Assembly (NCBI GenBank): GCA_001942185.1
Contig: MKJV01000073.1
Span: 1-64,000 of the forward strand
DNA length: 64,000 nucleotides
Direction: 5' to 3'
Source of the DNA: Pseudonocardia sp. CNS-004
GTDB lineage: Bacteria; Actinomycetota; Actinomycetes; Mycobacteriales; Pseudonocardiaceae
The notes under the pieces were generated by a model that worked only from the letters and a program-made list of their open reading frames with translations, was not told the origin of the DNA and ran no database searches. Within the stretch, counting starts at the first letter, position 1. Each line of letters begins with the position of its first letter. The position numbers were made by a program, and so were the translations under genes. Shown here one piece after another: positions 17,739 through 27,700 of the stretch.

Positions 17739-18227
17739 TCAGCGCTCGACGTGGTCGCCGAGCTTGTCGAGGGCCTCGGCGAGGCCCGTGTCCATCCCGC
17801 TCGTCGCGGCCGTCGCGAGGTGCGCGGCGTCGACGTAGCGGGTCGTGATGGCGAGGTGGGTGCCGCCGTCGCGGCCGTCGATCGTGACGGTGATCGGGAG
17901 GGTGCCGTCCGCGGGGAGCTCACCGGTGTCGTCGGCGATCCCGTCGTCGAACGCGAGCACGGTGGGTTCCTCGACCCGCCGGTACACCGCGACGCACTGC
18001 ACGGGCGCCTCGCCGCCGTCGTCCGGCGCGATGCTGTAGCGCCAGCGCCCACCCACGCGCACGTCCAGCTCGTGCACCGCGGTGCTCCAGCCGCGCGGCC
18101 CCCACCAGCGCGCCACCTCGGGCGTGGTCCAGCAGCGCCACAGCCGCTCGGGGGACGCGGCGAACGTGCGCTCGACCACCAGCTCGTACGGGTCTGCGCG
18201 CCTCGTGATCACCGTCCGGCCACTCAT
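17739..18227 (-). CDS. SRPBCC (AHSA1-like) domain protein
   Basis: Protein of 162 residues starting MSGRTVITRRADPYELVVER. The AHSA1/START-type pattern is clear: FAASPERLWRCWTTPEVARW WGPRGW, then VGGRWRYSI, YRRVEEPTVLAFDD and a C-terminal helix GMDTGLAEALDKLGDHVE. These proteins bind hydrophobic ligands in a helix-grip cavity. They are very often paired with a small ArsR regulator, as here, where the start codon overlaps the regulator's stop (ATGA). The ligand is unknown. Confidence 0.88.
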   Translation of the reverse strand: MSGRTVITRRADPYELVVERTFAASPERLWRCWTTPEVARWWGPRGWSTAVHELDVRVGGRWRYSIAPDDGGEAPVQCVAVYRRVEEPTVLAFDDGIADDTGELPADGTLPITVTIDGRDGGTHLAITTRYVDAAHLATAATSGMDTGLAEALDKLGDHVER

Positions 18228-18562
18228 GGCCGCCTCCCCTCGTCGTCCGGCTCCCCGAGGAGCTCGTCGAGCTGGTCCATGCGGTCCTCCCAGATGCGGC
18301 TGAACGTCGCGAACCACGCGTCGAGCTCCCGGAAGGACTGCGCGCGCAGCCGGTAGATCCGCTGCTGCGCCTGCCGGTGCGCCTCCACCAGCTCGGCCTC
18401 GCCGAGGATGCGCAGATGCCGGGACACCTGCGGCTGGGCGAGCCCGAGCGCCGTGACGATCCCGCCGACCGACCGCGGCCCGGAGCGCAGCAGCTCCACG
18501 ATGCGGAACCGGTTGGGCTCGGCCAGTGCGGCCAGCCTCCCCGGGACGTCTGCCTCGCTCAC
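18224..18562 (-). CDS. ArsR-family HTH transcriptional regulator
   Basis: Protein of 112 residues. The winged-helix domain is LAALAEPNRFRIVELLRSGP, then SVGGIVTALGLAQPQVSRHL RILGEAELV. A C-terminal helical tail ends in acidic residues. No metal-binding Cys is present, so it is of the metal-independent type that accompanies AHSA1 genes. It heads the operon ArsR-AHSA1-hydrolase and its stop overlaps the next start by 4 nt. It probably represses its own promoter, where an inverted repeat is seen. Confidence 0.9.
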   Translation of the reverse strand: MSEADVPGRLAALAEPNRFRIVELLRSGPRSVGGIVTALGLAQPQVSRHLRILGEAELVEAHRQAQQRIYRLRAQSFRELDAWFATFSRIWEDRMDQLDELLGEPDDEGRRP

Positions 18563-18572
18563 GTGACCGAGT

Positions 18573-18594
18573 ATGTATCGGGGTGCATATACAT
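18573..18594. promoter_or_regulatory. Candidate ArsR operator
   Basis: The inverted repeat ATGTAT-N10-ATACAT lies 11-32 bp upstream of the ArsR start, in the only AT-rich stretch around. Position and symmetry suggest autorepression; no experimental parallel is known to me. Confidence 0.45.
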
Positions 18595-18624
18595 GTCAAT
18601 AGATAAACCGAGGTAGAGCGGGTC

Positions 18625-19356
18625 TCACCTCAGGTGCCGGGCGAAGAACCGGTTCCCCTCGTCCCCCTCGAACTGCGGGACGCCGGTGTGCCCGCCCATG
18701 TTGGCGTGCAGCGTCTTCTCCTCGGCGCCGAAGGCGTCGAACAGGTCGAGGGCCGTCTGCCGGTCGTTCCACTCGTCGTCCCACTGCAGCAGGACCTGCA
18801 GCGGGATGGTGACCTGCCGGGCCTCCTCGAACAGGGCGCGCGGCACGAAGCTCCCGGCGAACAGGAGGGCGGCCGCGATGCGCGGCTCGACCGCCGCCAG
18901 CCGGACGCCGATGGCGATCACCCCTCCCGCGTACCCGACCGGGCCGCGGATCCCGGGCAGCACGAGGAGGGCATCCAGGGCGGCCCGCCATTCCGGGACC
19001 GCCTGTTCGACCAGCGGGAGGACGAGCCGGTCGACGATCTCGTCGTCGACCGGCTCGCCGGCCCCCACCGCCCGGCGCAGGTCGGCGCGGGCCTCCTCGG
19101 CGACGGCGGAACGGGGCCGCTCCCCGCACCCGGGCAGTTCGATCGTGGCCGCGGCGTACCCCACCGCCGCGGAGTGCCGGGCCCGGGCGGCCAGTCGGGG
19201 GTACATCTTCTCCAGCCCGCCGGGGTGGCCCATCAGGATCAGCGGGGCCGGTGCGGATGCGGATCCCGGCGTCCACAGGACGCCGGGGATCTCGCCGAGG
19301 GTGAACCGACGTTCGAGGACACCGCCGTCGAGGCGCCGTTCGGAGGTGAATCGCAT
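18625..19356 (-). CDS. Dienelactone-hydrolase-like alpha/beta hydrolase
   Basis: Protein of 243 residues: GEIPGVLWTPGSASAPAPLI followed by LMGHPGGLEKMYPRLAARAR, which fits the oxyanion-hole region. The expected nucleophile elbow is in GPVGYAGGVIAIGVRLA, where the central residue is Ala instead of Ser or Cys. The C-terminal part has PLQVLLQWDDEWNDRQTALD and a final His in NMGGHTGVPQFE. The fold is clear but catalysis is doubtful if the Ala is real; one base change (TCG to GCG) would explain it. The next 239 bp upstream show no gene. Confidence 0.75.
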   Translation of the reverse strand: MRFTSERRLDGGVLERRFTLGEIPGVLWTPGSASAPAPLILMGHPGGLEKMYPRLAARARHSAAVGYAAATIELPGCGERPRSAVAEEARADLRRAVGAGEPVDDEIVDRLVLPLVEQAVPEWRAALDALLVLPGIRGPVGYAGGVIAIGVRLAAVEPRIAAALLFAGSFVPRALFEEARQVTIPLQVLLQWDDEWNDRQTALDLFDAFGAEEKTLHANMGGHTGVPQFEGDEGNRFFARHLR

Positions 19357-19595
19357 GGTCGTGCCTTTCGGGAGTGCTCGTGAACGGCGCTCCCGGACGA
19401 CCTACCGCCCGACCGTGACCCCGCAGGGGAGCACCCATGTCGATACGTTCACGGGTACCACCTCCTCGGTCTCTTGCACGGCCGCCGGAAAGTAGCAGTG
19501 GTCGTCGTGGTCCACCAACGGGTTTCGCGCACAGCCCCGGGACAGGACGTTCCGGCGCTACCCGGCGTCGAGCATCTCGCGCGGGGCGGTCGTCG

Positions 19596-20540
19596 TCATC
19601 GGGCGTTACCTGCGCGCAGCCAGCCGATGTAGTCCGCGGCGGCCCGCTCGGTCCCGTACTCGGGCCGGAACCCGGTGTCCTGCTCGAGACGGCTGATGTC
19701 CAGGTGGGTGGCCGATGCCGGGCGTCCGGTGGGCAGGTCGACCCGGGCGTCCGGCACGACGGTCTTGATCGCGTCGATGATCTCGGCGTTCGAGGTCGAG
19801 CGGCCGGAGCCGACGTTGTAGGTCCGGTGGGTGAGGTGATCGGCGAGCTGGAGGAGCGCGATGGCCCGGCCGGTGTCCTTGACGTAGCAGAGGTCGAGGG
19901 CGTCCTCTGCGTACGCCGGGCCGGCCAGCGCCGACAGGTCGGGCTCCGTGCCGCGGGCGGCGGCGTGGATCAGCGCGGGCGCGGCGAAGAACGGGTCGGC
20001 GTGGCCGAGCGGACCCCAGGTGCCCGAGATCCGGTAGTTGACGATCTCGATGCCGGTCGTCTCGGACAGCTGCTCCGCGAGCAGCTCGTCGATCTTCTTC
20101 CCCCGCGGGATGGGGTGGGGCGCGGAGAGGGGCAGCGGCATGTCCTCGCGCAGCGGCCCGTCGGTGGCGGTGCCGGCGTAGACGCCGATCGTGCTGGCGA
20201 CCCCCACGCGGCCGACGTTCCACTCCTGAGCGGCCTCGACCACGTTGAGGAGTCCGTCGAGAGCCGCGCGGGTCGCGGGGACGGCGCGCTCCGAGGTGGG
20301 GAGCCACGCGTGGTAGCCGGCGAGGTGCACGACGCCCGTGACGTCGTAGCGGCGGCCGATGCCGAGTAGTGACGCGAGGTCGGTGACGTCGCCCTGTTCG
20401 ACCGCCACCGGCAGGTCGGCCAGGTGTGGCGGCACCTCCTTGGTGTTCCGCTGGACGAGGAGGCTCTCCTCGCCGAGGTCGTGCAGCGCGCGGACGGTGT
20501 GCGAGCCGATGAAGCCCGAGCCGCCGGTGACCAGGATCAT
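19596..20540 (-). CDS. NAD-dependent epimerase/dehydratase family protein (extended SDR)
   Basis: Protein of 314 residues. The Rossmann motif MILVTGGSGFIGSHTVRAL is at the N-terminus. DVTGVVHLAGYHAW and VASTIGVYAG follow. The region where the YxxxK catalytic pair is expected reads HPIPRGKKIDE, with Lys but no Tyr. The C-terminal part YNVGSGRSTSNAEIIDAIK and GFRPEYGTERAAADYIGWL is typical of sugar epimerases and related reductases. It is divergent from a MarR regulator with a shared operator, so it is probably the regulated target. Confidence 0.85.
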   Translation of the reverse strand: MILVTGGSGFIGSHTVRALHDLGEESLLVQRNTKEVPPHLADLPVAVEQGDVTDLASLLGIGRRYDVTGVVHLAGYHAWLPTSERAVPATRAALDGLLNVVEAAQEWNVGRVGVASTIGVYAGTATDGPLREDMPLPLSAPHPIPRGKKIDELLAEQLSETTGIEIVNYRISGTWGPLGHADPFFAAPALIHAAARGTEPDLSALAGPAYAEDALDLCYVKDTGRAIALLQLADHLTHRTYNVGSGRSTSNAEIIDAIKTVVPDARVDLPTGRPASATHLDISRLEQDTGFRPEYGTERAAADYIGWLRAGNAR

Positions 20541-20584
20541 GTCGAGCCTTTCAGTCGTCGAGCTGATCGTCAGTGTGATTAATC

Positions 20585-20599
20585 GTCAGTCGTACTGAC
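20585..20599. promoter_or_regulatory. MarR-type operator between epimerase and MarR genes
   Basis: A perfect 6-3-6 inverted repeat, GTCAGTCGTACTGAC, lies in the 85-bp gap between the divergent starts (20540 and 20626). MarR proteins bind such short palindromes and often control the adjacent divergent gene. Confidence 0.6.
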
Positions 20600-20625
20600 A
20601 ATCAGGATAGCGGTAGACTTTCGGC

Positions 20626-21080
20626 ATGTCGAGCGTGGGCGGGCCGGGCCGAGAGGTGACCGAGGTTCTCGGCTACCTGCTGAAGCACGCGCACCTGCAG
20701 CTGACGGCGGCCACGACGAGTGCGCTGGAGCCCTTCGGCATCGATTCGCGCGCCCTGGGGGTGCTTCGCGTCGTGGCGTCCCGCGAGTCGACGACGCAGC
20801 AGGAGGTGGCGCAGCTGCTGGGAGTGGACCGCACGACGATGGTGGCGCTCCTGGACTCCCTGGAGGAGAAGGAGATCGTTTCGCGTCATCCGCACGCCCA
20901 CGACCGTCGGCGGAACGTGGTCGAGCTGACCGAGTCGGGCAAGGACTTCTTCGAACGGGCGCAGGAAGCGGAGCGGAACGCCGAGAACGCCTACATCTCC
21001 CGCCTCGGGCCACGGGAGCAGCGGCAGCTTCGCGAGGCGCTGCACGTCATCGTCACCGGAGAGGCGCGGGCGACGCCTGA
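20626..21080 (+). CDS. MarR-family transcriptional regulator (3' end uncertain)
   Basis: It starts MSSVGGPGREVTEVLGYLLK. The winged helix is TQQEVAQLLGVDRTTMVALL, then DSLEEKEIVSRHPHAHDRRR, and the dimerisation helix is FFERAQEAERNAENAYISRL. The frame as written stays open to 21255, running 175 nt antisense into the next gene with an Arg/Ser-rich tail unlike any MarR. A TGA at 21078-21080 in the adjacent frame would give a normal length of about 150 residues. I therefore suspect a small indel near the 3' end. It probably represses the divergent epimerase gene. Confidence 0.8.
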
Positions 21081-21692
21081 TCAGCGCTGCCCGTACCGGC
21101 GGCGCATCTCCCGGGTCAGGTCCGCGGCGCGCCCGGCGTGCACGTCGGGGACCCGCGCGGCGAGCCGGTCGGCGCCGGCGCTGATCATCTCGAGCTGTGC
21201 GGCGAGCTCCCGGGCCGCCGTGTCCGGCGGGGTCGACGGCGGGCGCCGCAGGTAGGTGTCCAGGCATGCCGGCAGCTCGGCCCGCACGATCTCGGCGGCG
21301 TCGGCGAGGCGCTCGGGCGCCGCGACCCGGCCCGCCTCGTCATCGGCCACCCGGTCGAGCCGGTCGAGCACCAGCCGCACGGTCCTCACGATGTGGCGGA
21401 CGGTGCGCTCCGCGCCGGGCGGCAGCTCCTCCCGCTCCAGCTCCACCCGCGTGAGCTGCGCTTCGGCCTCCCGGCGCAGGACGTCGGTCAGGCTCGGCTC
21501 CGTGGCCGGTTCCGCGACCGGATCGGGTGGGGCGACCAGTGCCCCCACCGCGTACAGCCCGATCGCGACGACGGGCCAGACGTCGCCGACGACTCCGGCG
21601 AGGTGCAGCCCGACACCGACGAGCGCGCCCACCATCCCCGCGATGTTCTTGCGCGAGTCGAGGTATCGGCGCACCGCGCGGAATCCCGTCAT
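21081..21692 (-). CDS. Small two-helix membrane protein with coiled C-terminus, last gene of the giant operon
   Basis: Protein of 203 residues. Two membrane helices lie at about residues 17-55 (NIAGMVGALVGVGLHLAGVV and WPVVAIGLYAVGALVAPP). A cytoplasmic helical domain follows with many Arg/Glu residues, LERLDR-like heptads and a C-terminal LTREMRRRYGQR. It is loosely similar in plan to XpaC-like proteins, but I cannot name it. It begins 12 nt after the stop of giant gene 3, so it is probably co-transcribed. It could be an accessory or immunity factor, with no direct support. Confidence 0.65.
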   Translation of the reverse strand: MTGFRAVRRYLDSRKNIAGMVGALVGVGLHLAGVVGDVWPVVAIGLYAVGALVAPPDPVAEPATEPSLTDVLRREAEAQLTRVELEREELPPGAERTVRHIVRTVRLVLDRLDRVADDEAGRVAAPERLADAAEIVRAELPACLDTYLRRPPSTPPDTAARELAAQLEMISAGADRLAARVPDVHAGRAADLTREMRRRYGQR

Positions 21693-21704
21693 CGGTTCGG
21701 CTCC

Positions 21705-24700
21705 TCACCCACCGGTCGGCCCCGATTCTGCCGCGCTGTCGCCGGCCGGCTCGACCGCGCGGTGCCGCACGTCGCGCAGGGAGTCGTCGCTCCGCACCGC
21801 GCCCCGCAGCTCCGCCTGGGAGACCGCGCACCGCTGCACCAGCTCGAGGTAGGTCAGCCGGCCGTCCTCGCGCACGGCGCGGGCCACCCGCCTGGCCAGT
21901 TCGGCGATGTCGACGACCTCGATGCGCACCGGCGTGCCGTCCGGCAGCGCGTGGATCTGCGGCTGGATCTGGCGGGCCCCGATCACCTCGTTGGTGAGCC
22001 GGTCGAGCATCCGGAGGTTCTCCGCGTCGTCCGGGCCGCCCAACTGCAGCTCGTGCACGTGGTCCGCGGACATCTGCACGGTCACCCGGCGGACCAGGCG
22101 GTCGGCCAGGTCGGGATGGTGCGGCCGGATCACCTGCTCGATCCGCTCGACGAGGTCGTGCCGGTACTTCCGGGTGACGTTCCGGTCGCGGGCGACGGGG
22201 TTGTGCGCCTTCGTCAGGCGTCCGTCCGCGCTCAGCTCCAGCAGCCGCTCGGCCTTCCACCGGAACTCGCGGCGCGGCATCGACTTCTCGTACCAGATCT
22301 TGACGGTCGCCGGAGGCGGGCTGCGGGCGCCCCCGGCGCCGGTCATCGGGGACGGCGGCTCGGCCTGCCCTCGCGGCGCCCTGCCTGCCGCCGACACGGC
22401 GGGGCCCCGGGACGGTGGCTGCGGAACCGCGGGAGCGGCGGCGCCTGCTGCCTCGGGAACGTCCACCGCCCGCAGCGCACGGGCGCGGAGCAGCGCCTCG
22501 GCCAGCGGGGCGGCGTCCTGGTCGTGGCGGTGGCCGGTGTGCTCGAGAACGTGCCCGCCGGGCATGTGGAAGTCCCGTTCGTGCACCAGCAGGGCGGTCC
22601 ACCAGCCGGGGTCGAGGCGGCCGGCGGCCAGGTGATCGGCGATCTCGTCCAGCATCCGCCGGGTGATCACCACCGCGCGCCCGTCGGCCCACCCGAACGC
22701 GATCACCCCGGGCACCGGCAGCTCACCGTCCAGCACCAGCACCTCGACCCCGGGCGGCCCGCGCGGCATCCGGCGCGGCAGCTTCGCCAACGGAACCAGG
22801 TGACCCCGCTGCTCGAGCAGCGCGTCGACGATCGCGAGCCGATCCGCCTCCGTGAGAGGCGTCAGCGCGACCGCTCCGCCGCCCGGCTCGCTCCGATTCT
22901 GCCGCGCTCGGTCGAGCAGCCCGGCCCGCGCGGCGGGCCAGCCCGCGGCGAATCCCGGGTGCAGTGGCAGGGTGTGCAGCTCGTCGAGCCGGACCCACCG
23001 CAGCTCGTCGCTCTCGTGGTCCGCGGTCGGCGTCAGCAGGGAGTCGGCCTCGGCCAGCACCCAGGCGTAGGCCCAGCCGCCGTGGTCGTCGACGTACGTG
23101 CCGGTCACCCGGTACCTGCCGGGGCGGATCCTGGCCTCCTCCCAGCCCTCCCGCATGGCCGCCCGCTCGTCGGACTCCCGGTAGTCGCGCGCCCCGCCGA
23201 GCAGGCCCCAGGTCCCGGCGTGCTGGTTGACCGCCGAGCGGTGCTGCATCAGCACCCACCGCGTGCCGTCCGCCGCCCGATGGGTCAGCAGCAGACCCGC
23301 GGCGCCGTGGCGCCCCCGGTGCCGCTGGCCGCAATCGCAGTCGACCCAGCCGTCCCCTGACCAGTCGGGCGCTCCGGTGCCGGCGGGTGCCGGTTCGTCG
23401 ACGAGCATCGCCGCGCGGTTGCCCACCAGGTACTGGCGATCGAAGTCGTAGCGGCCACGTTGGATCCAGATGGCGTCGACCCCGCTCAGCGCGGCCCACA
23501 GCCCGATGTCCTCCTCGAGGGCCGCGGCGATCGCCGTGCCGCCGCGTCGACGGGCGGCGGCCGCGTCCTCGTCGCGCCGGCGCCGGGCCTCGTCGACGTG
23601 CACCACGACGGCGTCCTTGTGCAGGTATCCCAGCAGCGTCGCCGACCTGGCCGACCGCCGCCGCTGCGTGAAGCCACGGCTCGGCGTGTCGGCGCTGTAC
23701 TCACCGGCCACCGCGTGGTCTGTGGCGAAGTTGGTTCCGCGCCCCTCCATGTTCGCGGCCCACCCGATGAACGGGGTGCCGGTGCGGAACTGTTCGGCCC
23801 TGCGGACGGCGTAGGCGCCCGCGATGCCCCGGTACATCGGGACGTGCCCGGCGGCCACGATCGTCCGCCAGTCCGCCTCACGCACCACGGCCGGTGGGCC
23901 GTCCATCCCCTGGACGGCCCACACCTCCCGCAGCGCGTCCGCGACCGGCATGGCGGCGAGCCTGGCCAGCTGGGCCCGGCCCCACTGCGCCACGCTCGTG
24001 CGGCGCGCACCGAGGTCGAGTCTGGCCTGCCACGCCGCGCCGCTGTCCGGGTACCGGCCTGCCGGGGGGTCCAGGCGGCGCTCGACGGCGCGGCGCAGCG
24101 CACCGGTGGTCGCCGCCAGCAGCGCGCCCCTGCCGGCCGGCGCGCGGCCGGCAGGGCGGCAGCCAGGCGGCCGCCACGGCCACGGTGCGGGCGTCGGGTG
24201 CCGGCCGTGGGTGAGCACCTGGCGTCCGCCAGCAGCAGGGTGACGAGATCGGTCCAGCGAGCCAGGTACGCCGCGCGGGCCGCCCCCTGCGGACCGAGCC
24301 CGAGCAGCTCCTCGATCGGACCGACCAGCGGGAGCAGCTCGGCATCGGTGTACCAGTCGGCCAGCGCCCACAGCACGTCGCGCGGCGATGGCTCGCGGCA
24401 GCCCGGCGAGGACCCGGCGGCCGCCCCGGCCAGGACCGCCATCGCCAGCGCCGCGCGGTCGCGCTCGGTGGCCGTGGCCCAGTAACCGGTCGCCCACCGC
24501 GGGCCACCCGCCGCGATCCAACCGGGCGCACCGTCGACGAACAGGCTCAGCTGACCGCCGGGGGCAGGCGTCGCGCGGTCGCTGTCGAGCAGGATCCGCG
24601 CGACGCGGCCCACCACAGCGTGGTGCAGCGTCGAGCGCTCCGCCCACGGCGTGCGGGCGATCTCGGCGAGGACCGGCCCGGCCTGGCGCCAGCCCTCGGC

Positions 24701-27700
24701 CGTCAGCTCCCCGGCCGGCCAGCTCTGCAGCAGAGGAGCCGCCCTGCGCAGCGTGGCGAGCGTGCCGCGCGCCTGGTCCCGGCGCTTCGCCTGCGCCGGG
24801 TCGAGCGCCTGCGGCCACAGCCCGTGAGAACCGCCCAGCAGGTCCAGCCCCGCCTCTGCCAGGTCGAGCTGCGCGGCGCCGAGCGACCACATCGAAACCC
24901 ACGTGCCAGCCATCCGGTCCACGGCAGCGGCGAGCGCCCCCTCCACACCGTCGAGCAGGCGCGCACCGGCCCGGTCGTCGAGGCGGGCGAGCAGCTCGGC
25001 CCAACCGGGCGCCACGGCCAACGCGACCAGCGTCAGCCGATCGGCCCGCCCCGCGCGCCGCCAACGCTCGAGCCACGCGGGCCGCGGACCGTGGCCGACG
25101 AGCAGCTCGACGAACGGGGCGGGTTCGTCGAGGAAACCCGGCGCGGTCGGTGGTCCGATCCGCAGGAGTGCCGCGGCGATCTTGATGCGCCGATCGACAT
25201 GGCCCCCGTCTCCGGCCGCCGACGGGAGGACGTGCCACAACCGCGCCCAGTCGACCGCGTCGGCACTCTCCCGCCCGGCGCCGTGGAGCAGGTAGGTGGC
25301 TTCGGCCTGGGCCAGGTGATGCCCGGCTCTCGTGACGGGATTCGCGGTCCGCCGGTCCCGCGGCCGGAGCCGGCGCGGCGTCGCGTGCCGATCGAGGCCG
25401 CGGACCGCCCGGTCGTACCGGGACCAGGCTCGGGCGAGCGTCGCCGCGTTCCCGGCGCGGGCCGGGTCCCCGAGCACGACGTCGCCTGCTTCCCACAAGG
25501 GGTCGAGGACGGATGCACGTCGGCGGCTCCCGTGTCTCAGCCACCAGAAGCCGCCCAGCGCGCCGAGCAGGCCGCCCGCGAACACCCGCACCGAGTTGCG
25601 GATCAGCCGGTCGGTCTCCCGGTCGTCCTGGCGCTGCTCCAGCTCGGTCAGCTCGGCGCGCAGGACGGGGACCCTCGCGTCGAGGGAGTCCAGGGTCCGG
25701 TCGAGCTCATCGACGTCCGACTCCAGCCATGCGAGTCGCCGCAGCGGCGACGCGAGGTCGATCGCGGGATCCGCGGCGTCCCGGATCAGCTCGTCGGCGT
25801 TCAGGCGCAGGTAGTACGGGTAGAGGACCTCGGGAATCGCCTCTGAGAGCTCCGCCTCGATCCGAGCGGCCGCTGCGGCGATCCGCTCCGACTCGACATC
25901 GGTGGAGAAGTCCTCGACCCGCCACCGCAGGGACTCGACCCGCGACTCGATCGACTCGGCGTGGAGGGAGCCGATGCGCCGGTCCAGCGCGTTCACCGCG
26001 GTGCGGAGCTCGCGTGCCCTGCGCTCGATCCGGTCCCGATCGTCGGTGGGGGCCTGTGCCGCCGCGGCGGGGGTGGCGTGCGCGACGGGAGCGGTGGAGG
26101 CGGTCGCCGCCGGGTTCGCCGCGGCGCCGGTCGTGCCCGGACCGCCTGCGAGCACGAACATGCCGCCGAGGACCGCTGCCGCCGCGAACCGCCCCAGCCG
26201 GTGTCGGGAGCGGCGGCGCGCCGTGACGTCCCGGGCGGCACGCAGCGCGTCGGCGAACGGGGCGGCGTGCGCATCGTGCCGGTCACCGGAGTGCTCCGTG
26301 TGCCGGGACCCGCCGGGCAGGTGGAAGTCCCGCTCGTGCGCGAGCAGGCCGTACCAGAAGTCGGCGTCCAGCCGGCCACCCGCGAGGTGATCGGCGATCT
26401 CGTCCAGCATGCGGCGGGAGATCACCACCACGCCCCGCTCGGCCCACCCGAACGCGATCACACCCGGCACCGGCAGCTCCTCGTCCAGCACCACCACCTC
26501 GACCCCGGGCGGCCCCCGCGGCATCCGGTGCGGCAGCTGCGCCAGCGGCGTCATCCGACCCTGCTGCTCGAGCAGCGCGTCGACGATCACGAGCCGATCC
26601 GCCTCCGTGAGGGGCGTGAGCGCGACCGCTCCGCCACCGGGCTCGCCGTGCATCAGATCGTCGTAGACCTGGCGCAGGTGACGACCGTCGAGGCGAGCCT
26701 CGACCGCAGCGGTGCGGGAGCATCTCGACGAACGCCGCGGTCACCGCGTCGCGCACCCGGTCGCCGACGTCCACCCGGTCCTTCCCGTGTCCGGCCGGGT
26801 ACCGCGCGGTCGCGGTCGACCAGTACATGAGCCGGACCGCGAGTTCGACGCGCTCTGGCTCGGACAGCCGCAGGTCGGGCCGCGCTTCGAGCCGGTCGAC
26901 CAGCCTGCGGGCGGCATGCGGCACGTGGACGTTCCGCAGGCTCATCCCCCGCTCTCCCCAGTAGCGGCGCAGACCGCGCTGCAGCGCACGCCTGGCCGCC
27001 CGGCGTTCGGACCGGGACAGCTGCATCCGCGCGACGACGGCGTCGAGGTCCGCCCTGGCCCGCCTGATCGCCGGCTGCAGCACGTCGCCGTCCACCGTGT
27101 GTTCGGTGCCGCTCCCTCGCGCCGGTCCGGAGGCCCGACGCCACCCCAGCGCGGCCAGCACCCCGCCGAACACGGCGCTGTGGACCAGGTCGAGGGGGTC
27201 CGGTGTCGTGTCCGGGAAGAGCCGGTGCCCCACCAGGTCCAGACCCCAGCTGGTCTCGGTCATCGCGCTCACCGCCGCAGTGATCCCGACGACCGCAGGG
27301 ACCCAGAACCGGCGGAACGAGCGCACCTGCCGCTGCGAGAGCTCGCCGCTGCCGGTCCGGGACCTCGCAACGACCCGCCGCACGAGGAGCGCCGCGATGG
27401 CGACCGTCGCGCCGCCCTTGAGGTTCCCGGCGTGCGAGAAGAGGTCGAAGGGCTCCGGCAGCAACCCGCGCAGGCGCGGCTCGAGGTCGGCCACGACATC
27501 CAGCAGGAACCAGGCGGCCGTCCCGCCCAGGATCGCCGCGTGGTTGAGGACGAAGCGCCCCGCACCGCGGGCCTTCACCTCGGCTGCCAGGCCGTGGTAG
27601 CGCTGCAGTGCCCGCCGGTCCAGCCCAGCCCAGTTGCGGTAGCCGGCCCGGTAACCGTGGCCGGCGGCCAGGAAACGGTCGGCGGCGCGGACCATCCGGG

